Below are positions 36,949-45,500 of a DNA stretch of 64,000 nt, one piece after another. The stretch comes from Chloroflexota bacterium (GTDB lineage Bacteria > Chloroflexota > Anaerolineae > UBA2200), in contig JACIWX010000002.1 in NCBI GenBank assembly GCA_014360755.1, forward strand, positions 333,988-397,987, written 5' to 3'. The notes beneath the pieces are model-generated. The model was not told the DNA's origin. It saw only the letters and a list, made by a program, of their open reading frames with translations, and made no database searches. Both the position numbers and the translations under genes were made by a program. Numbering within the stretch: position 1 is the first letter of the stretch; each line of letters begins with the position of its first letter.

Positions 36949-37003
36949 GTGATGAGTAATGAGTAATGAGTGATGAGTAATGAGTGATGAGTAAGGAGTG
37001 ATG
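36949..37003 (+). repeat. ATGAGTA heptamer tandem repeat providing a start region
   Basis: Seven to eight units of GTGATGA/GTAATGA type run up to the start of the next gene. The final units read GTAAGGAGTGATGAGTAACG, so an AAGGAG word, a GTG and an ATG all lie inside the repeat. Confidence 0.8.
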
Positions 37004-37861
37004 AGTAACGAATTCATCCTGATCCTGTTCTGCGGAGCGATTTTGATCGCGCTCATTGCCTTTGGGGTGCAAGGGCTGCCTGCGCCTTTGCCCATGCTGC
37101 GCCTGCTTCTGGGCCTGGCTTATGTGCTCTACGTCCCGGGCTATACGTTGCAGGCAGCGCTCTTCCCGCGCGCCGACGACCTGGACGGCCCAGAGCGGCT
37201 GGCGCTGTCCTTTGGATTGAGCGTAGCGGTCATTCCGCCCTTGGCTTTGCTGCTGGATGCCCTCCCCTGGGGCATCCGCCTCTGGCCCATTGTCATCGCC
37301 GAGGCTACGCTGATTTCGCTCTGCTCTGTGGTAGCACTGTTGCGCCGCCGGCGGCTGCCAGAAGAGGAGCGCTTTGTCCCTACACTGGATGTGCACCTGG
37401 GAGATTGGTGGGCAGCCCAGACTGCCGCCAGCCGTCTGCTTTATGTCATCCTGGCGCTGGCTTTGCTCGGCGCAGGCGTTGCCGCCACCGCCATCATTGT
37501 AACGCCCAAGCCCGGCGAACGGCTCACCGAGTTCTATATTCTAGGTCCAGAGGGCTTGGCTGAGAACTATCCACGCGAGGCTATGGTGGGCTTCCCGGTG
37601 ACGGTAACAGTGGGCATCGCCAACCACGAAGGCGTGCCGGCGGACTACTGGGTGGGAGCCTATTGTGGCACGCATCTCGTAGGCCAAATCGAACCGGTGC
37701 ACCTGGAGCCTGAGCAGGTCAATGAGCGGGTGTTGGGCTTTGTACCGACGCAAATAGGGGATAATGTGCGCATCGATTTTTACCTCTACCGGGATGGGGG
37801 AACAGAGCCGTACCGTTCTTTGCACCTGTGGCTGAAAGTCAAGGGAGGAGAAGGCAAATAG
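37001..37861 (+). CDS. DUF1616-family membrane protein
   Basis: The protein of about 286 residues has four or five membrane helices in the first 165 residues, including LAYVLYVPGYTLQAALFPR and the GPERLALSFGLSVAVIPPLALLL block that marks DUF1616. An extracytoplasmic beta-rich domain of about 110 residues (EFYILGPEGLAENYPREAMVGFPVTVTVGIANHEG) follows. The family is common in archaea and Chloroflexota, and its function is not established. Either GTG 36998 or ATG 37001 is the start; both are inside the heptamer repeat. The stop overlaps the next GTG by one base. Confidence 0.75.
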   Translation: MSNEFILILFCGAILIALIAFGVQGLPAPLPMLRLLLGLAYVLYVPGYTLQAALFPRADDLDGPERLALSFGLSVAVIPPLALLLDALPWGIRLWPIVIAEATLISLCSVVALLRRRRLPEEERFVPTLDVHLGDWWAAQTAASRLLYVILALALLGAGVAATAIIVTPKPGERLTEFYILGPEGLAENYPREAMVGFPVTVTVGIANHEGVPADYWVGAYCGTHLVGQIEPVHLEPEQVNERVLGFVPTQIGDNVRIDFYLYRDGGTEPYRSLHLWLKVKGGEGK

Positions 37862-38649
37862 TGAGCGCGCTTTCTCGGCTACTGGCAAGGACGCAAAACC
37901 GCGGGGCGGTTCTGAAAGTGGCTCTGGGCTATCTGGCAGCAATTACTGCTGCAGAGTTGCTTACCACGCTGCTCGAGCCGCGGGTAGGCTTGGTGTTGCA
38001 TGGCATTCTGCTGGTGGTGCTGCTGCTGCACACTGCCTTTGTCTGGGAATTTGCCGTGCGCGATCTCTTATTGAGCCTGGCCTTTGCCCCACTCATCCGG
38101 CTGCTGAGCCTTTCCTTGCCTTTGGTCAATTTCCCGCTGGTGTACTGGTATCTCATCACTAGCGTGCCCCTCTTTGCCACGGTGATCCTGACCATGCGCA
38201 CGTTGCACTTTACCTGGCACGAGATCGGGGTGAACTTGCGCGCTTTGCCGCTGCAACTGCCGGTAGCCTTAGTTGGCTTGCTTTTCGGCTACCTGGAGTA
38301 CCGCATCTTGCAGCCCAAGCCATTAGCCAAAGCCTTCACCTGGGAGCAACTCTGGCTGCCGGCGCTCATCCTGATGGTCTGCACCGGATTTTCTGAAGAG
38401 CTCATCTTCCGCGGCGTGATGCAGCGGGCAGCAACAGAGGCTTTGGAGCGTTTCAGCATCCTGTACGTATCAGCCGTTTTCGCTGTGCTCCACGTGGGGT
38501 ATAAATCCGTGCTGGACGTGGCTTTTGTCTTCGGTGTGGCGCTGTTCTTCGGCTATGTAGTGAAAAAGACGGGGAGCATCCTAGGGGTCAGTTTGGCGCA
38601 TGGATTGACCAATATCGTGCTTTTTCTAGTGGCACCGTTCCTATGGTAG
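37861..38649 (+). CDS. CPBP-family intramembrane metalloprotease
   Basis: The protein of about 262 residues has eight predicted membrane helices. The CPBP (Abi) motifs are FSEELIFRGVMQRA (Glu-Glu-x3-Arg), AVLHVGYKSVLDVAFVFGVALFFGYV and SLAHGLTNI, supplying the Glu and His zinc ligands. Relatives cleave prenylated or signal-peptide substrates in the membrane. GTG 37861 is the start with GGAGGAGAAGG upstream. It may process a surface protein of this locus, but no substrate is indicated. Confidence 0.85.
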   Translation: MSALSRLLARTQNRGAVLKVALGYLAAITAAELLTTLLEPRVGLVLHGILLVVLLLHTAFVWEFAVRDLLLSLAFAPLIRLLSLSLPLVNFPLVYWYLITSVPLFATVILTMRTLHFTWHEIGVNLRALPLQLPVALVGLLFGYLEYRILQPKPLAKAFTWEQLWLPALILMVCTGFSEELIFRGVMQRAATEALERFSILYVSAVFAVLHVGYKSVLDVAFVFGVALFFGYVVKKTGSILGVSLAHGLTNIVLFLVAPFLW

Positions 38650-38663
38650 TGATAGGAAAACAA

Positions 38664-38696
38664 AAAGCTGTGCACTACCTAAGAGTGCACAGCTTT
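38664..38696 (-). terminator. Intrinsic terminator, 13-bp perfect stem
   Basis: AAAGCTGTGCACT and AGTGCACAGCTTT pair around a 7-base loop. On the minus strand the stem is followed by TTTTTGTTTT, so it terminates the small antisense gene at 38719-38970. On the plus strand the T run is short (TTT), so read-through into the O-antigen-ligase gene is possible. Confidence 0.85.
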
Positions 38697-38718
38697 CACT
38701 TCCATCGGTTACGCGGGG

Positions 38719-38970
38719 CTACCGCAGGGCCTGCGCGATCCTCACCACCGCAATCATGGCAAAAGCCATCAGGAGAGGCACAACCGCGACATCCAACGCA
38801 CGCCCCAGTGCCTTCAGGCGAGGCGTCTCAGCGGACAGCGTCAGCTCCTTCTGTACGAGCAACACGAACAACGTTAACACGGTTGCCAGTGCCAGTGATG
38901 CAGCAAAAGTTACAGTCGTGACAGCGGTTGTAACTGTCGAAACGGTGGTTGTCGTTACTGTGGATATCAT
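38719..38970 (-). CDS. Small two-helix membrane protein with Thr/Val-rich N-terminus
   Basis: This 83-residue protein was not assigned to a family. It begins MISTVTTTTVSTVTTAVTTV, then has two hydrophobic helices (FAASLALATVLTLFVLLV and VAVVPLLMAFAMIAVVRIA) separated by a charged loop. It is convincing as a gene despite its size. AGAGGAGA lies 6 bases before the ATG, a consensus promoter lies at 38993-39021, and a strong terminator ends it at 38664. It is antisense to and isolated within the glycan operon. I do not know its function. Confidence 0.78.
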   Translation of the reverse strand: MISTVTTTTVSTVTTAVTTVTFAASLALATVLTLFVLLVQKELTLSAETPRLKALGRALDVAVVPLLMAFAMIAVVRIAQALR

Positions 38971-38992
38971 GTGGCATCTCCTCTCCAGAGTG

Positions 38993-39021
38993 AGTATAGC
39001 ATAGAATAGCAAATACGTCAA
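38993..39021 (-). promoter_or_regulatory. Promoter of the small membrane-protein gene
   Basis: The minus strand reads TTGACG, 17 bases, TATACT. The transcript would start about 16 bases before the ATG, just enough for the ribosome site. Confidence 0.75.
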
Positions 39022-39098
39022 ATTGAGCAACAAGCCGGTTCAGCGCTATTGCAAAATCAATCCCACAGTTAGATGACAGCGTCCAAACGAACGCAAGT

Positions 39099-40958
39099 AT
39101 GAAAGCCAAATCCCTTACTGCTTTCCAGCGCTGCGCCAGTTGGATTGCCCGGCACGAACTATGGCTCCTGGCCGCTGCTGCGCCGTTCTTCCTCTTCCCC
39201 AGCCGCTGGACATGGGGGGCATTGCTTCTGCTCCTCCTGCCCTGGCTGTGCCGCTGGATTTCCACAGGCAAGCCCACCCTATCCACGCCGGTGGACATGC
39301 CCATCCTGCTCCTGCTGTGTATGGCTGGCGTGGGCTTCCTTGTTTCACCAGACCAAGCCACGAGCCTTGCCGCGCTGTGGCGCATCGTGCTGGGTGTGGC
39401 GGTCTTCTATGGGCTGGTTAATGGCTTGCAGAGCAATGCCCGTTTGCAGCGGCTGCCGGCAGCACTGCTTCTAGGCAGTTTGCTGCTGACCTTGCTGACA
39501 CTCATGGGCACCGGGTGGGATGCGGTCAGGCTGTTCCGCCTGCCACAGGTCTACGAGCGCCTGCCCAGACTCATCCGCGACCTCCAGGACCAGAACCCAT
39601 TCCATCCCCGCGTGATGGGTATGGCACTAGCCACCGTATTGCCCATGCCTGCTGCCCTGCTCCTCTTCTCCCCAAGCAAACGCCACCGGTTATGGGCAGG
39701 CATCATCACCCTAGCCATGGCCTTGACCATGCTGCTTACACAATCGCTGCAGGCTGCGATCGGAGTTGCCTGCGCGCTGCTGTTCCTGGCCATTTGTTGG
39801 AACCGCCTCTTCCTGCTCAGCGTCCCTCTCCTGCTGGGTGTGCTGCTCATGGCGCTGCATTTCACCAACCCGCAGCAGGTTGCCGGTACGCTCCTCTCCC
39901 CCGTCAACCCCCTGGGCATTGCGGTAACGCTGCGGTTGGATATATGGAGCCGCGCTCTAGCGATGATCCACGACATGCCCTATACCGGCGTAGGATTGGA
40001 CGTGTTCCCCCTGATACAGAGCAACTTTTACCCCGGCGTTATGATCGGGCCTGAACCCCACGCTCATCAATTGTTTTTGCAGATCGCCCTGGATTGGGGC
40101 ATACCAGGCTTGTGCGCCTTCCTGTGGCTTCTGTTCAGCCTGAGCGTTACCGCGGCTAAAGCATACCAGCGATGCCAGGACGTACAGCAGCGTGCCATCC
40201 TGTTGGGAGCAATGGACGGTTTGGTGAGTTTCATCGCCTCCGGATTTCTGGACACCATTTGGGCAGCCAAGCCAGCGGTACTGCTTTGGTTCGTGCTCGG
40301 CATTGCTGCAGCGCTGTGCACAGCCAAAGCGCGCCAACAGTCTGCATCACAACGGGCAACCATCACTCGGCGCTGCCTTCCGGTGCTGCTCATTGTGCTG
40401 GCATTATGCCTGGGCTGGGGGATCACGCGTAGCACGCCTCGCCTCAACTGGACCGTCGCCCAAGCGCACAGGCTGCTACTATCCGCTCAGGCGGGCGAGA
40501 ACCCACCGCAACAGAGCCTGGTATCCGTTGCCACAGACCTGAGCAAAGCATTGCCACTGCAGGCGAACAATCCCCACCTGTATCGCCTGCTGGGGCGCAT
40601 ATACGGTTGGATGGGCGCATATCCGGAGGCAATGGACGCTTTTCTCCATGCAGTGGAAGAGGATGGGCGGCAGGCGGTGGCCAGCTACGCCCCCTTTGAG
40701 CACCTGCGACGGCGCATCGCGGGAGAAAAAGAGCACGACCGCTGGGCAGATGTCCTCTGGATTTACAGCAATTGGATGGCGCGCTTCCCTCAGCGGGCGG
40801 AGCCCGTTGTGCTCGTGGCTCTTGTGCGAGAACGCTATTTAGGCGATACCCAAGGTGCGGCAGCAGTTGTGCGCTCTGGAGTAGAGCGAGGAGCTCAACC
40901 CCAAGGCTTGCTCCTCTATTACCTAGAGCAACTCACACCAGTGTCTGGAGAACGTTGA
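39099..40958 (+). CDS. O-antigen ligase/polymerase-like membrane protein with helical C-terminal domain
   Basis: The 619 residues have about eleven membrane helices. The large external loop carries the Wzy_C hallmarks RLDIWSRALAMIHDMPYTGVG and PHAHQLFLQIALDWGIPGL (the His-containing ligase motif). After the last helix, about 150 soluble residues look like TPR-type helical repeats (NPHLYRLLGRIYGWMGAYPEAMDAFLHAV). Family members transfer lipid-linked glycan to an acceptor (WaaL, PglL) or polymerise it (Wzy). With an ABC exporter present, ligation to a surface acceptor is the more natural reading. Confidence 0.8.
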   Translation: MKAKSLTAFQRCASWIARHELWLLAAAAPFFLFPSRWTWGALLLLLLPWLCRWISTGKPTLSTPVDMPILLLLCMAGVGFLVSPDQATSLAALWRIVLGVAVFYGLVNGLQSNARLQRLPAALLLGSLLLTLLTLMGTGWDAVRLFRLPQVYERLPRLIRDLQDQNPFHPRVMGMALATVLPMPAALLLFSPSKRHRLWAGIITLAMALTMLLTQSLQAAIGVACALLFLAICWNRLFLLSVPLLLGVLLMALHFTNPQQVAGTLLSPVNPLGIAVTLRLDIWSRALAMIHDMPYTGVGLDVFPLIQSNFYPGVMIGPEPHAHQLFLQIALDWGIPGLCAFLWLLFSLSVTAAKAYQRCQDVQQRAILLGAMDGLVSFIASGFLDTIWAAKPAVLLWFVLGIAAALCTAKARQQSASQRATITRRCLPVLLIVLALCLGWGITRSTPRLNWTVAQAHRLLLSAQAGENPPQQSLVSVATDLSKALPLQANNPHLYRLLGRIYGWMGAYPEAMDAFLHAVEEDGRQAVASYAPFEHLRRRIAGEKEHDRWADVLWIYSNWMARFPQRAEPVVLVALVRERYLGDTQGAAAVVRSGVERGAQPQGLLLYYLEQLTPVSGER

Positions 40959-42208
40959 CCCAGGCGAGAGAGCACCCCGAAGAGCAAAGCACCGTGTTAG
41001 CAGGACACGCGCGATGGGAAGAGAGCATCCGCCCGGAATGGGAGTTGCTGCTCTATTGTGCACGTGTCAGCCCGGATGCGCTACAAGAGCGTGTGGGGGC
41101 TTTGCTGCACGAGGGGCTGGACTGGGCATACTTGATCCAGACGGCGCTGCGTCATAGCACGATGCCCCTGCTCTACCAGCGCCTTGCTACCCTCTGCCCC
41201 GCAAAAATCCCGGACAAGCCGCTAACCCAACTCCAGGCACATTTCCGCAACAATGCTCGACGCAACTTTTTCCTCACCGGTGAATTGTTGCGCTGCTTGC
41301 ATTGGCTCAATAGCCATGGCATACTTGCTGTGCCGTACAAGGGCCCCCTGCTGGCAGCTGCTGCCTACGGTGATTTCGCCCTGCGCCAGTTCGATGACCT
41401 GGATATCTTGTTGCACGAGGGGGATGTGGTCAAAGCCAGACACCTCCTTGTTTCCCAGGGATACCTCCCAGAATTCCAACTCAACCGCGCGCAAGAGGCT
41501 GCCTATCTCCGCTCCCAATCTGCCTACAAACTCGTGCGCGACGAGGGCACGCTTATCATAGAGCTGCACTGGCGGATTGTAGAGGACTATTTTACCTTCC
41601 CCCTTGACCCAGAGCAACTGTGGGAGCGCCTCGAACCCGCCCCCTTGGCAGGCAAAGAGGTACAGACTCTCTCGGCGGAGGATTTACTCCTGATCCTTTG
41701 CGTGCACGGCACCAAACACTGCTGGGCGCGATTGGGATGGGTCTGCGACGTCGCCAGGTTGATCCACACCCGCCAGGAAATGGACTGGGAGCAGATCATC
41801 GGGCAAGCCAATGCGCTGGGGGCGGAACGAATGCTTTTCCTCGGCTTATTCCTCGCCCATGACTTACTGGGCGCTGCCCTGCCAGAGGCGGTGTGGAAAA
41901 GGATGCAGGGCGATACAGCGGCGAAATCCCTTGCGAAGCAGGTGAAGATGCAGATTCTGCGGGATACGGGAGAGCCGCCCGGAATTCTGGAGGCAAGCCT
42001 CTTTCACCTGAAGGCGAGGGAACGGTGGCGCGACAGAGTACGTTATAGCATCCGTTTGGCAATCACACCCACACCCGGCGATTGGGCATCTGTGTCGTTG
42101 CCCTCAGCCCTTTTCCCTCTTTACTACTTGCTCCGGCCATTTCGGCTTGTCGGAGCCTATGCCCCGCTGCTCGCAAAGCGTTGGCTCCATCCTTCAGAAA
42201 ACAAATAA
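40955..42208 (+). CDS. Nucleotidyltransferase-fold family protein (NTP_transf_5 type)
   Basis: The start is TTG 40955, overlapping the previous stop (TTGA) with GGAGA just upstream; the longer frame to 40772 runs inside the previous gene. The protein of about 417 residues carries GILAVPYKGPLLAAAAYGDFALRQFDDLDILLHEGDV, whose spaced Asp residues mark the polymerase-beta-type nucleotidyltransferase core. HWRIVEDYF, LLILCVHGTKHCWARLGWVCDVARLI and helical C-terminal parts follow. Related proteins are common in capsule and O-antigen loci of Chloroflexota and cyanobacteria, with no proven function. It is the last gene of the locus, convergent with the next one and only 6 bp from it. Confidence 0.75.
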   Translation: MTQAREHPEEQSTVLAGHARWEESIRPEWELLLYCARVSPDALQERVGALLHEGLDWAYLIQTALRHSTMPLLYQRLATLCPAKIPDKPLTQLQAHFRNNARRNFFLTGELLRCLHWLNSHGILAVPYKGPLLAAAAYGDFALRQFDDLDILLHEGDVVKARHLLVSQGYLPEFQLNRAQEAAYLRSQSAYKLVRDEGTLIIELHWRIVEDYFTFPLDPEQLWERLEPAPLAGKEVQTLSAEDLLLILCVHGTKHCWARLGWVCDVARLIHTRQEMDWEQIIGQANALGAERMLFLGLFLAHDLLGAALPEAVWKRMQGDTAAKSLAKQVKMQILRDTGEPPGILEASLFHLKARERWRDRVRYSIRLAITPTPGDWASVSLPSALFPLYYLLRPFRLVGAYAPLLAKRWLHPSENK

Positions 42209-42214
42209 CCCCTG

Positions 42215-43795
42215 TCAAGGCAAGAAGATGGGCTGTCCCACCTGAGGCAAAACGATCTGGATGTCCGTCCCAGCCAATGCCTGCTGCCACCAACAGGGCT
42301 GTTCCGTGTGGATGGGAATCAACATGCGGGGGCAGACCCGCCTCACGTAATCCCGTAATTGAGGGCCTGTGGCATGGCCAGAGGCATGGAGGGGCAGGCG
42401 GTGGGGGTCATCAGGATCACCCTCCATGCGCAACTCCACGTGCCGAATCCAATTTCTCAATCGCCCCAGGTCTATCGCCTGTTCCTCATCATAGGCGCGA
42501 CTGTTCGAATAGATGTACACCCCTCCACCAATGCCCTGTAAATCCAGCAGATCATTGGCATCCCACAGGCTGAAGCACAAGATGTACTCACCGGGATGGC
42601 CCGATACCTCTGCTGGCCCAGCCAGGCGCGTTGACCATTTCCGCCGCAATTTCGTTTCCCAAGTACGGGGCGCCGACTTGGGATCGGCATAGAGAACTAG
42701 TTCTGGCAATGTGAGGGGGTCAGGGAAAGTGGCAGGGTCAGCCCAGGCAATGGCTTGCAACAGGTAAGCATCCTTGGGTTGGATAGCTAGCCGCCGGCCT
42801 GTCTCCCTGGCTACTTGGTGGAATGTGCTCAGCCGTTCCACATTGCGTGGAGCAAAGTCAGCTACAACGAGGCGCCCCTCTGCCTGCTGCACCAAAGTCA
42901 AGGCATTTTCTGCTACCTGCTGCTCGGTAATGACCGGCTCATCCGACAGGTGGGTCCCTTCGCAGAGCAATGCCGTAAGTTCTAAGCGTGCCAGTTCTTG
43001 GGCGAACTCCTCCATCCGCGTAGCATTCTGCCCGTGGAACCTGATATCCCCTGTGTAGCCAACCCACCCCGCTGAAGTGTGGATGGCAAAAGCAACCGCA
43101 CCTGGGACGGAATGATCTACAGGCCACCAGCGTACCTCTAATTCATGCACCTTGCCTGTAAAAGGCATCGTAGGCTGTTTGCGTAACAGCTTCCTCGCGC
43201 TGGGGGAAGCTTCCCACCAATCCCCACCTTCAGCGCAAGGTTGGCCATCTAAGAAACTATAGTTCCGTGCGCGGTAACTCTCATTGCGTACCGTTTTCAG
43301 CACCTGTTCCTGCTCATCCCATTCGCGCAGACAAACAAAGGTCAACTCACTCTCAAAGCCGCCTAATCCGGTGATTTGCATCGCTCGTGCGATGAATGCT
43401 GTCACGCGGGTAGTGTAGATAGGGATGGCAGGGTCCAGACAGGAAAGGTCACCATTGTGATCCAAGTGGGCATGGGAGACCAGGACAGCGTCTATGGGAG
43501 GAGCGCCCTCTCGCCACAGGCTGCGGTAAAGGGGGTCTCCTCGAAAGCGCTCCCACATCCCGGGAGGGGCAAGTTCAAGCTGATAGGCGCCTTCCAAAGG
43601 CGGGATCAACCCTAGCGCCAAAAGGTCCAGCAAACCACGCGCCGCCCGTGGGCGCAGATACTCGTTGAAAAATTCCTGCCGCTGCTTAAAAGCGGTGCCG
43701 AAATCCAGCAGCACGCGCGTATCGCCATCTTCGAGCAGAATCTTGTTGCCGCCAATTGCTCCTACGCCCCCGTAGCAGGTAATAGACACTCCCAC
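42215..43795 (-). CDS. Metallo-beta-lactamase-fold hydrolase (RNase J-like)
   Basis: The 526-residue protein has the dinuclear metal motif VLVSHAHLDHNGD near 105, WWPVDHSVPGAVAF, a GYTGDIRFHG strand and a late HASGHATGPQLRDYV motif. The layout resembles RNase J and other beta-CASP-like long MBL proteins, but the inserted region is not clearly beta-CASP. It could be a nuclease or a phosphoesterase. GTG 43795 is the start, with AAGGAG 8 bases upstream. It is the third gene of the glk-pgi operon. Confidence 0.75.
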   Translation of the reverse strand: MGVSITCYGGVGAIGGNKILLEDGDTRVLLDFGTAFKQRQEFFNEYLRPRAARGLLDLLALGLIPPLEGAYQLELAPPGMWERFRGDPLYRSLWREGAPPIDAVLVSHAHLDHNGDLSCLDPAIPIYTTRVTAFIARAMQITGLGGFESELTFVCLREWDEQEQVLKTVRNESYRARNYSFLDGQPCAEGGDWWEASPSARKLLRKQPTMPFTGKVHELEVRWWPVDHSVPGAVAFAIHTSAGWVGYTGDIRFHGQNATRMEEFAQELARLELTALLCEGTHLSDEPVITEQQVAENALTLVQQAEGRLVVADFAPRNVERLSTFHQVARETGRRLAIQPKDAYLLQAIAWADPATFPDPLTLPELVLYADPKSAPRTWETKLRRKWSTRLAGPAEVSGHPGEYILCFSLWDANDLLDLQGIGGGVYIYSNSRAYDEEQAIDLGRLRNWIRHVELRMEGDPDDPHRLPLHASGHATGPQLRDYVRRVCPRMLIPIHTEQPCWWQQALAGTDIQIVLPQVGQPIFLP

Positions 43796-43816
43796 TCTGT
43801 CGACTCCTTTTGCGTA

Positions 43817-45481
43817 TCAACAGGAGAAATCAGCCAGACGTTTCAATCCACCGAGCAAGTCATCGCCCAGGTGGAAGCGGATTACGCGCCGCCCCGCCTC
43901 CAGCAGCGCTTGGTAATCACCCAACGCCTGAGCTGCCTTTAGCACCCCAAACGTGATGGATGAGCCGGGCAAGCCCGCTTCATCAGGGATAGGCGCATCG
44001 CGCGCATCATCCGCTGTGAATTGGATGAAAAAGCCATTCCCCGCATCGCCCTTGTGCAATTGGCCAGTAGAATGCAGAAAACGCGGCCCATAGCCAACAG
44101 TAACTGCCAGCCTCAAGCGGTCGCGCAACCGCACACGCAAGGTTTGCAGCGCCTTATCCACCTCAACTGTCTGCGGAATGTAAGCGTGCAGAGCCACATA
44201 ATCGCCTGGCTGGGCTTGGGCGAGAAATCCGAGCAAGGTAGCAGCATCGAGCGGAGCAGACGCTATGCTTGGTAACGCGCCGGTCTTGATGTAGGCTTGC
44301 ACCATTTCTCGTGCACGTTGCTTGGTGCTTTCCACATTGGGTTGGTCAAAGGGGTTGATGCCAAGATGATAGCCCGCTACAGCCGTGCTCATCTCCCACA
44401 GGAACATCTGCTTGCCCAGATCGTATCGGTCGCGCAGAGAAAGGCACACCACTGGATGGCCAGCCGCCTCCCATGCTGCCAGTGCTGCGCCGTGCGTTTC
44501 GTCCCCTGCCAGTTGCAATGCCACGAAGAGCCGATCGCGTCCATAGACATCAGGTGAGCCAGGCGGTTCCCCCACTACCGGTAGGATTCCCCGCCCTTCT
44601 TTGCCCGTGCTCTCCGCGATTAGCTGCTCCAGCCAGTTGCCCAAGCTGGCAAGCGGCGGGGAGATGAGCAAGGTCAGTTTATCCCGCCCCCTTTTAGCCA
44701 AAGCGCCCAGAATGGTCCCCAGCCATGCCCCGGGGTTCTGTTCTTCCTCCACAGAGGGCGCACAATCAGTACTCCCTTCCAACGCCCGCTGTACCATTCG
44801 CCGTATATCCATGCCAATGAGCGCTGCCGGCACCAAGCCGAAAGGAGAAAAAGCCGAAAAGCGTCCCCCGATATTGGGATCGCCAAAGAGCACCGCTCGG
44901 AACCGGTGACGCTCAGCGAGATGGGCAAGCTTTGTGCCGGGATCAGTGATAGCGAGAAAATGCTGCCCTGCCTCATCTTTTCCCACAGTATTCATTACTT
45001 GGTTGTAGAAGAAACGAAATAGAGAGAGCGTCTCTACCGTCGTGCCAGATTTGGTGCTGACAATGAACAGGGTGCGTGTCAGGTCGAGTCGTTCTGCATG
45101 GGAGAGAATAGTTTCCGGATCTGTGCTGTCCAACACCGCCAGGTCAAGATAACCTTTTTTCACCCCAAAAGTGAGACGGAAGACTTCAGGAGCCAGGCTG
45201 GAGCCGCCCATGCCCAACAGCAACGCATGGCGATACCCCTCAGCCCGCACCTCATTGGCCAACCGCTCCAGTTGGGGTACCTCGCCGAGCATAGCTTCCG
45301 CACTGTGTAGCCAGCCTAGGCGATTCGTAATTTCAGTCGGCTCCGGCTCCCAGATAGTGTAATCATGAGCCCAAATACGTGACATGACTTTTTGCTCAGC
45401 CAGTTGCTTCAAAGCCGCTTCCACGGCCACCTGATGCTCTCCCAGGCTGGCTTTGCCGTATCCCTCACTTAACGTCGCCAT
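43817..45481 (-). CDS. pgi: Glucose-6-phosphate isomerase
   Basis: From ATG 45481 (AAGGAG 4-5 bases upstream) the protein has 554 residues. SIS-domain motifs are present: LLLGMGGSSLAPEVF, IVSTKSGTTVETLSLFRFF, GRFSAFSPFGLVPAALIGMD, GYHLGINPFDQPNVESTKQ and GYGPRFLHSTGQLHKGD. It interconverts glucose 6-phosphate and fructose 6-phosphate. It starts 19 bp after glk and ends 21 bp before the MBL gene, so it forms a glycolytic entry operon with glucokinase. Confidence 0.92.
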   Translation of the reverse strand: MATLSEGYGKASLGEHQVAVEAALKQLAEQKVMSRIWAHDYTIWEPEPTEITNRLGWLHSAEAMLGEVPQLERLANEVRAEGYRHALLLGMGGSSLAPEVFRLTFGVKKGYLDLAVLDSTDPETILSHAERLDLTRTLFIVSTKSGTTVETLSLFRFFYNQVMNTVGKDEAGQHFLAITDPGTKLAHLAERHRFRAVLFGDPNIGGRFSAFSPFGLVPAALIGMDIRRMVQRALEGSTDCAPSVEEEQNPGAWLGTILGALAKRGRDKLTLLISPPLASLGNWLEQLIAESTGKEGRGILPVVGEPPGSPDVYGRDRLFVALQLAGDETHGAALAAWEAAGHPVVCLSLRDRYDLGKQMFLWEMSTAVAGYHLGINPFDQPNVESTKQRAREMVQAYIKTGALPSIASAPLDAATLLGFLAQAQPGDYVALHAYIPQTVEVDKALQTLRVRLRDRLRLAVTVGYGPRFLHSTGQLHKGDAGNGFFIQFTADDARDAPIPDEAGLPGSSITFGVLKAAQALGDYQALLEAGRRVIRFHLGDDLLGGLKRLADFSC

Positions 45482-45500
45482 TCCGCTCCTTTTCACTGTG

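Noticed and set aside
39022-39098. Plus-strand promoter TTGAGC-18-TATTGC before the O-antigen-ligase gene
   Set aside because: Both hexamers are weak; not enough to list as a feature.
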